Shown: positions 55,228 to 63,267 of the stretch, piece by piece | Layout: every line of letters begins with the position of its first letter | Numbering within the stretch: the first letter of the stretch is position 1 | Source: Ignavibacteriales bacterium UBA1304 | GTDB taxonomy: Bacteria > Bacteroidota > Ignavibacteria > Ignavibacteriales > Ignavibacteriaceae | Length of the DNA: 64,000 bases | Direction: 5' to 3' | Assembly: GCA_002307295.1 (NCBI GenBank) | Contig: DBTY01000052.1 | Span: forward strand, 50,265-114,264 | Program-made: the position numbers and the translations under genes | The notes under the pieces: generated by a model | What the model saw: only the letters and a program-made list of their open reading frames with translations | What the model was told of the DNA's origin: nothing | The model's database searches: none

Positions 55228-55350
55228 TTGTCTTTTTTAATTTAACCTGATTTCTGATTTTCTAATTTTAATTACTTATAACTTAGTAAATAATAAAACA
55301 AATGGAAAGAGATAATAGTTTCTCTACGCAATTTTTTTTATTTGCGGGGC

Positions 55351-56073
55351 TTAACACATTTTATCTTTCAGTTTGGCGGCAAACCTTCGGCTCATAACTA
55401 ATGGCTTTTCTATACCTTTCAGATATATCTGATAAGAATAATTAAACCATTCTTCAATATGATCGATAAAACCAAGATTAATGATAGAGTAACGGTGAAT
55501 TCTGACGAAAAGATTTTTCGGCAGACGGGTTTCCCACTCGCGCATGGTTTTAAGAACGAATCCTTTAATATTTGCCGAAGTAAATATTTCAGAGTAATTG
55601 CCTGCGGAGCTGATTTTTATGATAGAGTCGATCCTGATAAAATGATAAGTATTATTTACCATCAGGAAAATATTATCTTCGGCGGTGAATTTTTTTTGTG
55701 CGCTATCTTCAGCAGGAGGGATGTTTATATGCTCAAGAGCAAGAGCAAGGCGGTCTTTGTTTACGGGTTTAAGCAGATAATCCTGAGCGTTTACTTCAAA
55801 AGCTTTTATTGCATACTCGTCGTATGCGGTAACAAAAATTATTTTGGCTTCAGTTTTTACGTCCTTCAATAATTCAAAGCCGGATTTATTTGGCATTTGA
55901 ATATCAAGAAAAATCAGGTCTGGCGAGGAGCGTTCAATCAGCTCCTTTGCGTCGGCATAATTATCCGCTTCGCCAATTATTTCAACGGAGCTAAAGTCTT
56001 TTAACACGGCCTTAAGGTCTGCTCTGGCTAATTCTTCGTCGTCTATTATAATAGATTTATAAACTGCGCTCAT
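55351..56073 (-). CDS. LytTR-family response regulator
   Basis: Two-component transcription factor of 240 residues. The receiver domain (1-120) has the acidic pair D11/D12, the phosphoacceptor D57 in LIFLDIQMPNKSG, T82 and K102 in YLLKPVNK. The C-terminal LytTR DNA-binding domain (about 135-240) shows LVNNTYHFIRIDSIIKISS and FVRIHRYSIINLGFIDHIEE. Its start overlaps the end of the kinase gene (ATGA), so the pair is coupled and works together. Targets are unknown; LytTR regulators commonly bind direct repeats. Downstream on the same strand, beyond a 123-bp gap, is the cysK leader. Confidence 0.92.
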   Translation of the reverse strand: MSAVYKSIIIDDEELARADLKAVLKDFSSVEIIGEADNYADAKELIERSSPDLIFLDIQMPNKSGFELLKDVKTEAKIIFVTAYDEYAIKAFEVNAQDYLLKPVNKDRLALALEHINIPPAEDSAQKKFTAEDNIFLMVNNTYHFIRIDSIIKISSAGNYSEIFTSANIKGFVLKTMREWETRLPKNLFVRIHRYSIINLGFIDHIEEWFNYSYQIYLKGIEKPLVMSRRFAAKLKDKMC

Positions 56074-57149
56074 TTAATTGTTCTTGTTATTTCAATAAGA
56101 ATTTTAACGGAGTCCGCTTCTTTAATTATTTCAAATTTATGATTATTGGGATAAGAAAAATCCAATCTGCTTTTAATATTTGCAAGTCCGGCTCCTGTTC
56201 CGTGCGCTTCTTTATTATCGCCGTCGTCAAACCAGCTTCCGGTGTTCGTAACGGTAATTCTGAGTTTTGTTTTTTCAACCTCCGCTTTCAGATTAATTTT
56301 TAACGGAAGCGGACTTGTTTTCATCCCGTATTTAATTGCATTTTCTATCAGCGGATGAATAAGAAACGCTGGGACCGGGTAATCTTCGGCCAGCGGGTCA
56401 ATTTCTATTTGGGATTCAATTTTATTGCCAAAACGAATTTTTTCTAATTCAAAGTACAAATTAATCGCTTCAATTTCATCAATAAGCGGAACCTCTTTTG
56501 AGTTGCGCGTAGAAAGCGAATACCTGTAGAACTCTGAAAGCTTAGTCACCATTTCTTCCGCTTTGTCTTTATCCGTACGGATTAACGCCCGGAGCGAACT
56601 AAAGGAATTAAACAGAAAATGCGGATTAATCTGGTACCGCAGCATCTGAAGCTGGGCGGACTGAGCGAGGTAATCGGCTTTTTCGGCTCGTTCTTTTTCC
56701 AGCGACCACTCGAACCAGAATTTGATGCCAAAATACAATAAACTCCAGGAGGTCATAGTAGGAATTACGGCGGCTAATTTATAAACGGTAAACTGAAAGG
56801 TGAATGCATGTTGTATGGTATTCTTATCGTCCGGGCGGAAAATCAACAGCGCAGCCACCATAGTAGCGTACCACAAAGCGCCTGCTAAAAATGAAGCGCT
56901 AATAAGATAGACAAGAACCTTAGAAAGCGGTTTTGTTCTGTACTGGTATTTTTTATAGGAAAAGCGAAGCGCGCATGTAATTAAGAAGCCAATGGCTACA
57001 AGGAGAGTGTTTTCTAAAAAAAATGAAAACTTATTTAGCGTATACGGTTCGCTTATTACAAGAGTGTCTATTATAAAATAAGCGCTCCAGCCCAAAGTGT
57101 TAACTAACAGAAACGAAGGGTATTTGCCTTTGTAAAAATATAAATTCAT
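56070..57149 (-). CDS. LytS/YehU-type sensor histidine kinase
   Basis: Membrane sensor kinase of about 359 residues from the ATG at 57149. The frame extends to 57305, but that 52-residue extension has atypical composition and homologues usually begin near KYPSFLLVNTLGWSAYF. Four hydrophobic segments are followed by the His_kinase domain with the phosphorylated H177 in RYQINPHFLFNSFSSLRAL, then an ATPase domain with LIHPLIENAIKYGM (N box) and GTGAGLANIKSRL (G box). It has no periplasmic sensor domain of note. The gene overlaps the LytTR regulator and is divergent from the thioesterase gene. Confidence 0.88.
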   Translation of the reverse strand: MNLYFYKGKYPSFLLVNTLGWSAYFIIDTLVISEPYTLNKFSFFLENTLLVAIGFLITCALRFSYKKYQYRTKPLSKVLVYLISASFLAGALWYATMVAALLIFRPDDKNTIQHAFTFQFTVYKLAAVIPTMTSWSLLYFGIKFWFEWSLEKERAEKADYLAQSAQLQMLRYQINPHFLFNSFSSLRALIRTDKDKAEEMVTKLSEFYRYSLSTRNSKEVPLIDEIEAINLYFELEKIRFGNKIESQIEIDPLAEDYPVPAFLIHPLIENAIKYGMKTSPLPLKINLKAEVEKTKLRITVTNTGSWFDDGDNKEAHGTGAGLANIKSRLDFSYPNNHKFEIIKEADSVKILIEITRTIK

Positions 57150-57401
57150 TACGCCGATTACTTTGAAATGATTATTAATTACTTTAAGTAAATTAATAAA
57201 AAAATACGCCGCATTTAAAAGATATTTACGAAAGGTTATATTGCCTTTTGAGCGATCAGCACGGAACGCCCGGTTAAAACGGAAATAAGACTTAAATAAT
57301 AACAAAACGGCAACTTTCGTTTTCGGTTAAATAATTGTATTTTATCGTTTACCGATGAGCAGATATATAAAAATGCGCAAAATGACAAAAGGATTTTACA
57401 A

Positions 57402-58142
57402 ATGGCTTACTCCCGCAATTATTTAATTCATTATTACGAAATTAATAAGAAGAAAAAATTAACTATTCCGACGCTGCTTCATTACTTTGAAGATATAGCA
57501 ATTCTTAATAGCGAGGCTAATGGATTTTCGTTAGATTATTATGATGAAACCAACACTGGCTTTATGCTTATTAAATGGGATATTACAGTGCGCAGCTGGC
57601 CTAAGTTTAACGAGCTGATAACGCTAAATACGCAGCCGACTTCGTTTAAAAGATTTCTTGCAAACAGAAATTATAATATAGTTGCACAGGACGGAGAGAA
57701 GATTATTGAGGCTAAATCAGTCTGGCTTTTTGCCGATATCAAAACCCGCAGGCCGGTGCGCGTGCCGAACGAAATTCTTACCGGCTTTAACATTGCTCCT
57801 GAAGCGGAAAAATTGTTTGAGATTTTAGACGATTTGCAGGCCGTCCAGTCGGGCGCATATACGCTAAAAATTAAAACGCAGACTTTTGATATAGATACGA
57901 ACGACCATGTAAATAACGTCCGTTATGTCGAGTGGGCTTTAGTCTCGCTGCCGCCAGAGCATTTACAGAATTATTCCGCGCAAAGGATAATAGTTAATTA
58001 CAAAAAAGAACTCCACTTAGACGAAGAAGCAGAAGTGATCTCTGATGTGATTGAAGATGAGGGGAAAATAATTTCAGTACATTCAATTTTTAGCGACGGA
58101 AAGGAAATCTGTCACCTGAAATTTGAATGGGTAAAAGACTAA
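57402..58142 (+). CDS. Acyl-ACP thioesterase
   Basis: Double-hotdog thioesterase of 246 residues that would release free fatty acids from acyl carrier protein. The first hotdog starts YLIHYYEINKKKKLTIPTLL and contains GFMLIKWDITVRSWPKFNE, a strong signature of the bacterial acyl-ACP thioesterase family. The second hotdog contains FDIDTNDHVNNVRYVEWAL, with the catalytic Asp/Asn/His region of plant FatA/FatB relatives. AAAAGGA precedes the ATG. The gene stands alone, divergent from the two-component genes, with a palindromic repeat just after its stop. Confidence 0.88.
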   Translation: MAYSRNYLIHYYEINKKKKLTIPTLLHYFEDIAILNSEANGFSLDYYDETNTGFMLIKWDITVRSWPKFNELITLNTQPTSFKRFLANRNYNIVAQDGEKIIEAKSVWLFADIKTRRPVRVPNEILTGFNIAPEAEKLFEILDDLQAVQSGAYTLKIKTQTFDIDTNDHVNNVRYVEWALVSLPPEHLQNYSAQRIIVNYKKELHLDEEAEVISDVIEDEGKIISVHSIFSDGKEICHLKFEWVKD

Positions 58143-58154
58143 AAAAACTTCCAG

Positions 58155-58184
58155 GCAGGACGGGCGTGGGCGCCCGTCCCACAA
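58155..58184. repeat. GC-rich palindromic repeat, copy 1
   Basis: GCAGGACGGGCG, TGGG, then CGCCCGTCCCACAA: the GGACGGGCG/CGCCCGTCC arms form a 9-bp stem. It lies 12 bp after the thioesterase stop. The sequence stands out in AT-rich DNA and is repeated at 58925-58954 with one difference (TGGG versus GGGG), so it is a dispersed REP-like element rather than an ordinary terminator. Confidence 0.8.
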
Positions 58185-58332
58185 GATTTGAAGTTTATTT
58201 CCCATCTATTGCCATTAAGAACCGCTTACCGATCAAAACAGAGCGCTCGCCTAAATTAAGTTTTATAGCGCAGAGTTAAGCGTTATGTTTAACTTGTAAT
58301 TCTATATATGTATTAAAAAAAGGAACGGGAAA

Positions 58333-58899
58333 ATGGGTAAGGAAACAGAAAGCGTTTGTCCATGGTGGATGGGCTATCTACTGGCGCTTCCAATAAGAAA
58401 GTATATGCAGAATCCTGATAAAATTGTCGGCGCGTATCTTAAGCCTGGAATGAAGGCTATAGATTATGGAAGCGCAATGGGATTTTTTAGCTTACCTATG
58501 GCAAGGGCTGTCGGACCAAAAGGGAAAGTTTACTGTTTTGATTTGCAGGAAAAAATGCTCGGGCAGCTTGTTAACAGAGCTAAAAAAGCCGGGCTGGGGG
58601 ATATAATAAAACCGCGCTTAGTTACTAATAACGATCATGCGTTTGACGATCTGAAACAAAAGGCTGATTTTGCATTATTGTTCGCAGTTGCGCATGAAGT
58701 CCCTGACCGCCAAAAATTATTTGTTACGCTGGCTTCAATGATGAAGCCAAAGGCTTTGCTGCTGTTTGCCGAACCCAAGGGACATGTTAGTCTTGAGGAC
58801 TTTGAAGAATCTGTTTCGTTTGCTGAAAAAGCCGGATTTGTAAAAAGGCAGCCCGTGCAGGTATTAAAAGGGCTCTCCATGCTGCTGGAGAAAAAATAA
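58333..58899 (+). CDS. Class I SAM-dependent methyltransferase
   Basis: A 188-residue cytoplasmic methyltransferase. Motif I is DYGSAMGFFSLPMARAVGP (a variant, with serine-alanine where GxGxG is usual), the acidic strand-two residue lies in VYCFDLQEKML, and later strands are FALLFAVAHEVPD and ALLLFAEPKGHV. The N-terminal CPWWMGYLLALPIRKYM is conserved in small methyltransferases that I have seen annotated only as hypothetical; the substrate is unknown. AAAGGAAC precedes the ATG. Palindromic GC-rich repeats lie on both sides of the gene (58155 and 58925). Confidence 0.78.
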   Translation: MGKETESVCPWWMGYLLALPIRKYMQNPDKIVGAYLKPGMKAIDYGSAMGFFSLPMARAVGPKGKVYCFDLQEKMLGQLVNRAKKAGLGDIIKPRLVTNNDHAFDDLKQKADFALLFAVAHEVPDRQKLFVTLASMMKPKALLLFAEPKGHVSLEDFEESVSFAEKAGFVKRQPVQVLKGLSMLLEKK

Positions 58900-58924
58900 T
58901 AAGATTTGATTTTGTGCTTAATAT

Positions 58925-58954
58925 GCAGGACGGGCGGGGGCGCCCGTCCCACAA
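58925..58954. repeat. GC-rich palindromic repeat, copy 2
   Basis: Second copy of the element at 58155-58184: GCAGGACGGGCG, GGGG, CGCCCGTCCCACAA. It lies 25 bp after the methyltransferase stop and in the same orientation as copy 1. Confidence 0.8.
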
Positions 58955-58966
58955 ATACAAAAAATT

Positions 58967-59016
58967 AACCTTCAAGGCGGCGCTATCAGCGCTGCGCCCT
59001 TGAAGGTTTTATTTTA
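58967..59016 (+). terminator. Terminator after the 58.3-kb methyltransferase
   Basis: AACCTTCAAGG (58967-58977) pairs with CCTTGAAGGTT (58998-59008), enclosing a GC-rich inner stem, and is followed by TTATTTTA. It lies about 70 bp after the stop codon. Confidence 0.8.
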
Positions 59017-59238
59017 CCGCGCAAAAATAACTAATTGACAATAAAACCAAATGTATTTAAGTTAAACCAGATGTTTATATAACCTCTTACTCGCACATTA
59101 TTTCCAAGGGGCGAACGATATGGCGGAGATTGTTTTTGGAAAGGAAAAATGAAATTTTAAGCAAAGGCTTTTTGCAATGAATGGAAGAAACAATTTGAAT
59201 ATATTTAAAATTACTTTAACTATTACGAAATAAACAAA

Positions 59239-60033
59239 ATGAAGAATATAATATTTAAAGGAGTTTTCTTATCTAAAGACGACGCACGGTTAAATATTAC
59301 TGAATTTAAAAACGCATTTATTCAAGCGGAAGAATCGGAAACTAAAGGCAGTGTCGTTCAACAATACTCATTAGCATTTGAAGGGAGTTACTTAAAAATA
59401 AACTTTTCGGATGGTTCTGCATTACCAAGAAATCCAAATGTTTATAATAATGAATTAAGTAAAGAGGAGCCTAATCCACGGCAACCAAATCAGATTGAGA
59501 CAAAAGAACATTTCGCGCTGATTGATTTTGATACTTGCTTATTTTGGATAAATAATTATAAAAAACAAAGCATCCTAATAGACTATATAAAAAGTAAATT
59601 TAAGAATTCTATAATTGTCGCAAAAGATGTTTACGATCAAGAACAATTTATTGAAACCATTAAAAGACTTGATGATCTGAGAATTACTGCGACTCCAGAA
59701 TTATTCAGTGAAACTCATACTCTAACAAAAGCATTAACAGATGAACTCAATCAATTTGAAGCTCCTTGCGCTATTTTGCACCTAAAATACCAAAATAAAT
59801 TTGTAGGCAATGTGTTGCTTGATAAAATAAAATCATTAATAAAAAATAGAAATAGTATCCGGGGTATTATGATTTCAGGTCGTGATGAGAAAGATAATGG
59901 TATGTTGTTTAATTCAAATATATTTTCAAGGAAAATTGAAATCGAAGCTCATGTAAACGCTAACGAAATGTTTGAACCTGAAGAAGTTTTTCGTAATCTT
60001 ATTAAGAAAATCGAAAATGAAAAAGAAAGTTAA
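59239..60033 (+). CDS. Unrecognised cytoplasmic protein, first gene of a two-gene pair
   Basis: A 264-residue soluble protein that I cannot assign to a family. There is no signal peptide or membrane segment. It starts MKNIIFKGVFLSKDDARLNI, has a Pro/Asn-rich stretch (ALPRNPNVYNNELSKEEPNP), a possible beta-alpha core (HFALIDFDTCLFWINNYKKQ) and ends with a charged helix (PEEVFRNLIKKIENEKES). Its last 17 bases overlap the start of the following membrane-protein gene, so the two are coupled. The pair is isolated between terminators and appears richer in A/T than its neighbours, which fits an accessory module. Such soluble-plus-membrane pairs occur among phage-defence systems, but no known system is matched here. 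Confidence 0.65.
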   Translation: MKNIIFKGVFLSKDDARLNITEFKNAFIQAEESETKGSVVQQYSLAFEGSYLKINFSDGSALPRNPNVYNNELSKEEPNPRQPNQIETKEHFALIDFDTCLFWINNYKKQSILIDYIKSKFKNSIIVAKDVYDQEQFIETIKRLDDLRITATPELFSETHTLTKALTDELNQFEAPCAILHLKYQNKFVGNVLLDKIKSLIKNRNSIRGIMISGRDEKDNGMLFNSNIFSRKIEIEAHVNANEMFEPEEVFRNLIKKIENEKES

Positions 60034-60493
60034 AAAAATATCATACTTCGCCAGCTCAATAATCTTGTTGGTCTTATTGTGTACTATATGGAATTTCGAT
60101 AATGACGATTCGTTTTCTTCAATTGTCACATTTTTATCGATTACTACAGGTTTCTCTACAACTGCTTTGTCGATAATTGCAATTTCAAATTTTTCAAAGT
60201 CCCTATATCTTATTGAATCAAAAGGAAATAATTCAAGTACTTTGCTGCATGAACTTGTATCTAAATTCAAAACGGCGACTCTTGTTTTTGTTTTTACTAT
60301 TGCCCTAATACTAATCTATGGCTTTTTGCCAGAGCAAAACAATTGTCTCTTTTGGATATGTAGCTGCAAAATTACTTTTAGTGTAATAATGAAAGGTTCG
60401 ATTTGGTATTTAACAGGTTTATCTTTTGTGTTATTCTTTGATATGTTTATTACTTTTTCGAAATTCATAATAAGAAGTATTTCGCAAAAATAA
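60017..60493 (+). CDS. Small four-helix membrane protein, second gene of the pair
   Basis: A 158-residue membrane protein from the ATG at 60017, inside the end of the preceding gene; an upstream in-frame TTG is unnecessary. After a basic N-terminus (MKKKVKKIS) there are hydrophobic segments at about 10-30 (YFASSIILLVLLCTIW), 36-62 (IVTFLSITTGFSTTALSIIA), 88-108 (TATLVFVFTIALILIYGF) and 128-150 (WYLTGLSFVLFFDMFITF), ending in a basic tail RSISQK. I do not recognise the family. The layout of two hairpins of helices is reminiscent of small membrane effectors in defence modules, which is only an analogy. Confidence 0.62.
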   Translation: MKKKVKKISYFASSIILLVLLCTIWNFDNDDSFSSIVTFLSITTGFSTTALSIIAISNFSKSLYLIESKGNNSSTLLHELVSKFKTATLVFVFTIALILIYGFLPEQNNCLFWICSCKITFSVIMKGSIWYLTGLSFVLFFDMFITFSKFIIRSISQK

Positions 60494-60712
60494 TTTCTGC
60501 CTGCCTAATAATTTTGGCTTCCTATAATAAATTGCAGCTCATAGAATTTGAGATGATACCCAAATTGATCTTTGGATAAAAAATAGTATGCTGAACTTGT
60601 CAATAGCAAGTACTCATAATAACTGATTATAAGGTAAATTATACACACCCACATCCCTTTTGTGAACTATTAACTGCTGATATGCGTTTTGTAAGGAAAA
60701 GGAGAACTGTAT

Positions 60713-61294
60713 ATGGCAGGCTTTAAAGGAATTTTTTACCCGGCGCTCATGTTTTTTTCGGCTGTGCTGGGCTGTAAGGAAATTAAATCTAAACCGGAGG
60801 GTAATATGACTGTTGAACCAAAAAAATCGTTTTATGATTTTAAATTGAAAGCGATTGACGGAAAGGAAATTGATTTTGGCGCTTATAAAGGGAAGAAAGT
60901 TTTATTGGTAAACGTGGCTTCTAAATGCGGTTATACTCCACAGTACGAGGAATTGGAAAAACTGTATAAGGAGTATGGCGATAAGGTTGTGATACTTGGT
61001 TTTCCGGCGAATAATTTTGGCGGACAGGAACCCGGCTCTAATGAAGAAATCCAGAGTTTTTGCCAGCTTAATTACGGCGTAACTTTTCAGATGTTTGAGA
61101 AAGTTTCTGTTAAGGGGGACGACCAGTGCGAGCTTTATCAGTGGCTGAGTAAAAAAGAATTGAACGGCTGGAATGACGAAGCGCCGACCTGGAATTTTTG
61201 CAAATATTTAGTGAACGAAAAAGGGGAACTTGTAAAGTTCTATTCTTCCGCGGTAAAACCGTTAAGCGATGAAATACTGAAAGAATTGAAATAA
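60713..61294 (+). CDS. Glutathione peroxidase family protein, lipoprotein form
   Basis: Thiol peroxidase of 193 residues reducing hydroperoxides with glutathione or thioredoxin. The catalytic cysteine C72 is in VASKCGYTPQYEEL, with Q105 in FGGQEPGSNEEI and W160 in APTWNFCKYLV; cysteine, not selenocysteine, is used. The N-terminus has a lipobox (ALMFFSAVLGC), so the product would be an outer or inner membrane lipoprotein. An internal ATG at 60806 (residue 32) has its own strong CGGAGGG site and would give a normal 162-residue cytoplasmic enzyme, so both forms may be made. AAGGAG also precedes the first ATG. A bidirectional terminator follows. Confidence 0.92.
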   Translation: MAGFKGIFYPALMFFSAVLGCKEIKSKPEGNMTVEPKKSFYDFKLKAIDGKEIDFGAYKGKKVLLVNVASKCGYTPQYEELEKLYKEYGDKVVILGFPANNFGGQEPGSNEEIQSFCQLNYGVTFQMFEKVSVKGDDQCELYQWLSKKELNGWNDEAPTWNFCKYLVNEKGELVKFYSSAVKPLSDEILKELK

Positions 61295-61301
61295 GACAAA
61301 A

Positions 61302-61332
61302 AAAAGAGCGGGAATAAACAGCCCGCTCTTTT
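61302..61332. terminator. Bidirectional terminator between convergent genes
   Basis: AAAAGAGCGGG (61302-61312) and CCCGCTCTTTT (61322-61332) form a perfect 11-bp stem with A-runs before and T-runs after, serving the peroxidase gene on + and the TPR gene on - (whose stop is at 61331). Confidence 0.88.
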
Positions 61333-63178
61333 AAGCTAAAATTCTGTTAAGTTTATCAACTTCAATTTTAATACTGTCGTCTACTTCGCCGCGTACTTTT
61401 TGCTCTTCGTTATAGCGCTCGTTATCTATGGACTTGTTGGATTCTTTAGCAGAGTCTATTTTTGATTTAAAATTTTCTTCAATATCCGCTAATTTAGATT
61501 CGTTTGTCTTTTTAAGTATAGCCAGGTCTTTCTCTTTTTTCGTCTTAAGAAAATCAATTTTATTAAGCATTTTTTGTTTGTAATTAGCTTTCTCCATAGC
61601 TACTATGCCGGAGGCTACAAACGAAATAATTATTCCAAGAAAAAAAGTAATAAGCGCCCATTTAGCTCCGCCAATCATCATTGCGCTAAAAAAGGAGCTA
61701 AAGTCGCTTCCGCCGCCTGAACCGGAAGTGTTTGAGTAGCTTGCAAGTCCTGAAATGACAAAAATAACAAAAGAAATAATGATGTTGTAAAACATGGAAT
61801 TGGTAAACGTATTTTGAGGATTAAACTTATTTTCCTTCTTAATTCCATTAAGCAAATTTTCAACGTTATTAATTTCTTTGGCGGATTTGTCTTCTACAAT
61901 TTTAATTTCTTTTTCGTATTCTTCTTTAGCCGTTTTTTTAGCCGCGTCCGATTCGGTTTCAAGCGCGCTAATTTTAGCGGCGTTTTCGGCCATTTGGTTA
62001 TCATAAGGGATCAATGTTTCCTTTATGCGCGCAGTAAGCCGTTTAGTGATGGCTGCAAGGATGATGTCGTATATCCGGTTAAATTTAGTAAGCAGTTTAT
62101 CTGCGTTTGCCAAAAGATATACGCTATTGTTTCCCTTAAACGTCTGATAAACTTTAAGCACAAAAGGGATGATTTCTTTTATTTCTTTATCGTAATACTC
62201 TTCATAGTGCAAATCGGCAAGAGCTAAAGCTCTGTCGTTTAACGCGTCAATAAATTCGGGGGTCGTTTTTTTTGCCTGTCTAAAAATTTCCTGCAAGAAT
62301 GGGGCAAGAGGGATGTAGCTTTTCTCAAAAAATAAATTCATCGAAGCGGCATTTTCGCAAAAAAACTCAACCAGATTAGCGCTGTTCACAGAAATTGCAT
62401 ATTGCACTTTAAAAATATCGGCAAACAAAACTTCCTGCAGGTAATTTTTTGCGTTATCTATATCTTCTAATAACATATAGACGTAAGCTAAGTAATATTT
62501 AGCCGTAACTCCATTTGATTTGCATACAAGAGCTTCTGAAAAAGTTTCAATTGCCTTTTCAAAGTCTCCGTTTTTAATATATGCAAAACCGGAGTAAATA
62601 AGAATCAGATAGTTAAAATCGTTATTCAGGTTATCTTTTAGATTAAGAGACGCAATAACGCCTTTAGCCTTTCCGTAAAGCTCCAGAGACTTGATAGGAT
62701 TGCAAAACTTCTGATCAAAGGTCAGGATAGTTCCATAGTAAAGCATATTAAGAAAGTTATTCTTTTGCGGATTTTTTTCAATCATTACCATAGTGGATTT
62801 TGCGAAGTAGCTTTTAGGCTCTATTTCTTTCTGAATAGCCCATTTAGTATAAAATCCTTTAATAGCTTTTACATTTTCACTATCGAATAATTTGCCGAAT
62901 TGCCGTTTAAAATACTCCTCTGCTCCAACAATTAAAGGAGATTCGCATAACCAGTAATAAGGGGCTTCATTGTAAAGAATAAGACTATCGTTGTACTCGG
63001 GAGGCAAAACAAAGCTGGAAAGCTTAGAAATAGCTTTAAGACTTGTTAAATAGCCGATTTCTTCTTTATACTCCTTGTGGAAAAATTCAGGAGCTAAGTT
63101 TCTGAATTTATTAAATTCCGCTTCAGTTATAAATTCGTTATCGGTATTATCCTGTTGTATGGAATTTTCTTCATCCAT
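61331..63178 (-). CDS. TPR-containing membrane protein with coiled coils
   Basis: A 615-residue protein of unknown function. The first half is helical with TPR-like repeats (GFAYIKNGDFEKAIETFSEA, AYVYMLLEDIDNAKNYLQEV around residues 200-250). A coiled coil rich in Lys/Glu runs at about 395-445, then come two transmembrane helices (YNIIISFVIFVISGLASY and WALITFFLGIIISFVASGIV, about 460-535) separated by a Gly/Ser loop (TSGSGGGSDF). A second coiled coil (530-615) ends the protein. It has no signal peptide, so the TPR half probably faces the cytoplasm. It may act as a membrane scaffold; no partner is apparent except the following small membrane protein gene upstream. Confidence 0.75.
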   Translation of the reverse strand: MDEENSIQQDNTDNEFITEAEFNKFRNLAPEFFHKEYKEEIGYLTSLKAISKLSSFVLPPEYNDSLILYNEAPYYWLCESPLIVGAEEYFKRQFGKLFDSENVKAIKGFYTKWAIQKEIEPKSYFAKSTMVMIEKNPQKNNFLNMLYYGTILTFDQKFCNPIKSLELYGKAKGVIASLNLKDNLNNDFNYLILIYSGFAYIKNGDFEKAIETFSEALVCKSNGVTAKYYLAYVYMLLEDIDNAKNYLQEVLFADIFKVQYAISVNSANLVEFFCENAASMNLFFEKSYIPLAPFLQEIFRQAKKTTPEFIDALNDRALALADLHYEEYYDKEIKEIIPFVLKVYQTFKGNNSVYLLANADKLLTKFNRIYDIILAAITKRLTARIKETLIPYDNQMAENAAKISALETESDAAKKTAKEEYEKEIKIVEDKSAKEINNVENLLNGIKKENKFNPQNTFTNSMFYNIIISFVIFVISGLASYSNTSGSGGGSDFSSFFSAMMIGGAKWALITFFLGIIISFVASGIVAMEKANYKQKMLNKIDFLKTKKEKDLAILKKTNESKLADIEENFKSKIDSAKESNKSIDNERYNEEQKVRGEVDDSIKIEVDKLNRILA

Positions 63179-63267
63179 CTGTCATAAATTCCATATTAAG
63201 TTTTTGTATCGTCCCATTAGTACATTATCGTTAAAAAATGTAAAAATTTTAGCTAATTAATGCGCTC

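Noticed and set aside
55016..55350. T-box or SAM riboswitch as an explanation of the cysK leader
   Set aside because: No T-box sequence or SAM-riboswitch core could be recognised, whereas the Cys-codon ORF plus terminator/antiterminator layout is explicit.
55459..55872. 137-codon open frame on + inside the LytTR regulator
   Set aside because: Lies opposite the receiver and LytTR domains, whose motifs are intact; the peptide has no recognisable features.
56070..57305. Extended 411-residue form of the sensor kinase
   Set aside because: The additional 52 N-terminal residues are basic/aromatic-rich and unlike the family; the start at 57149 places the N-terminus where homologues begin.
59120..59152. 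Ten-codon ORF before the two-gene pair
   Set aside because: Too short, with no repeated or amino-acid-biased codons and no linked hairpin; treated as chance.
59239..60493. Kiwa (KwaA/KwaB) identity for the two-gene pair
   Set aside because: The small membrane protein is superficially KwaA-like, but gene order differs and I could not recognise DUF4868 features in the soluble protein.
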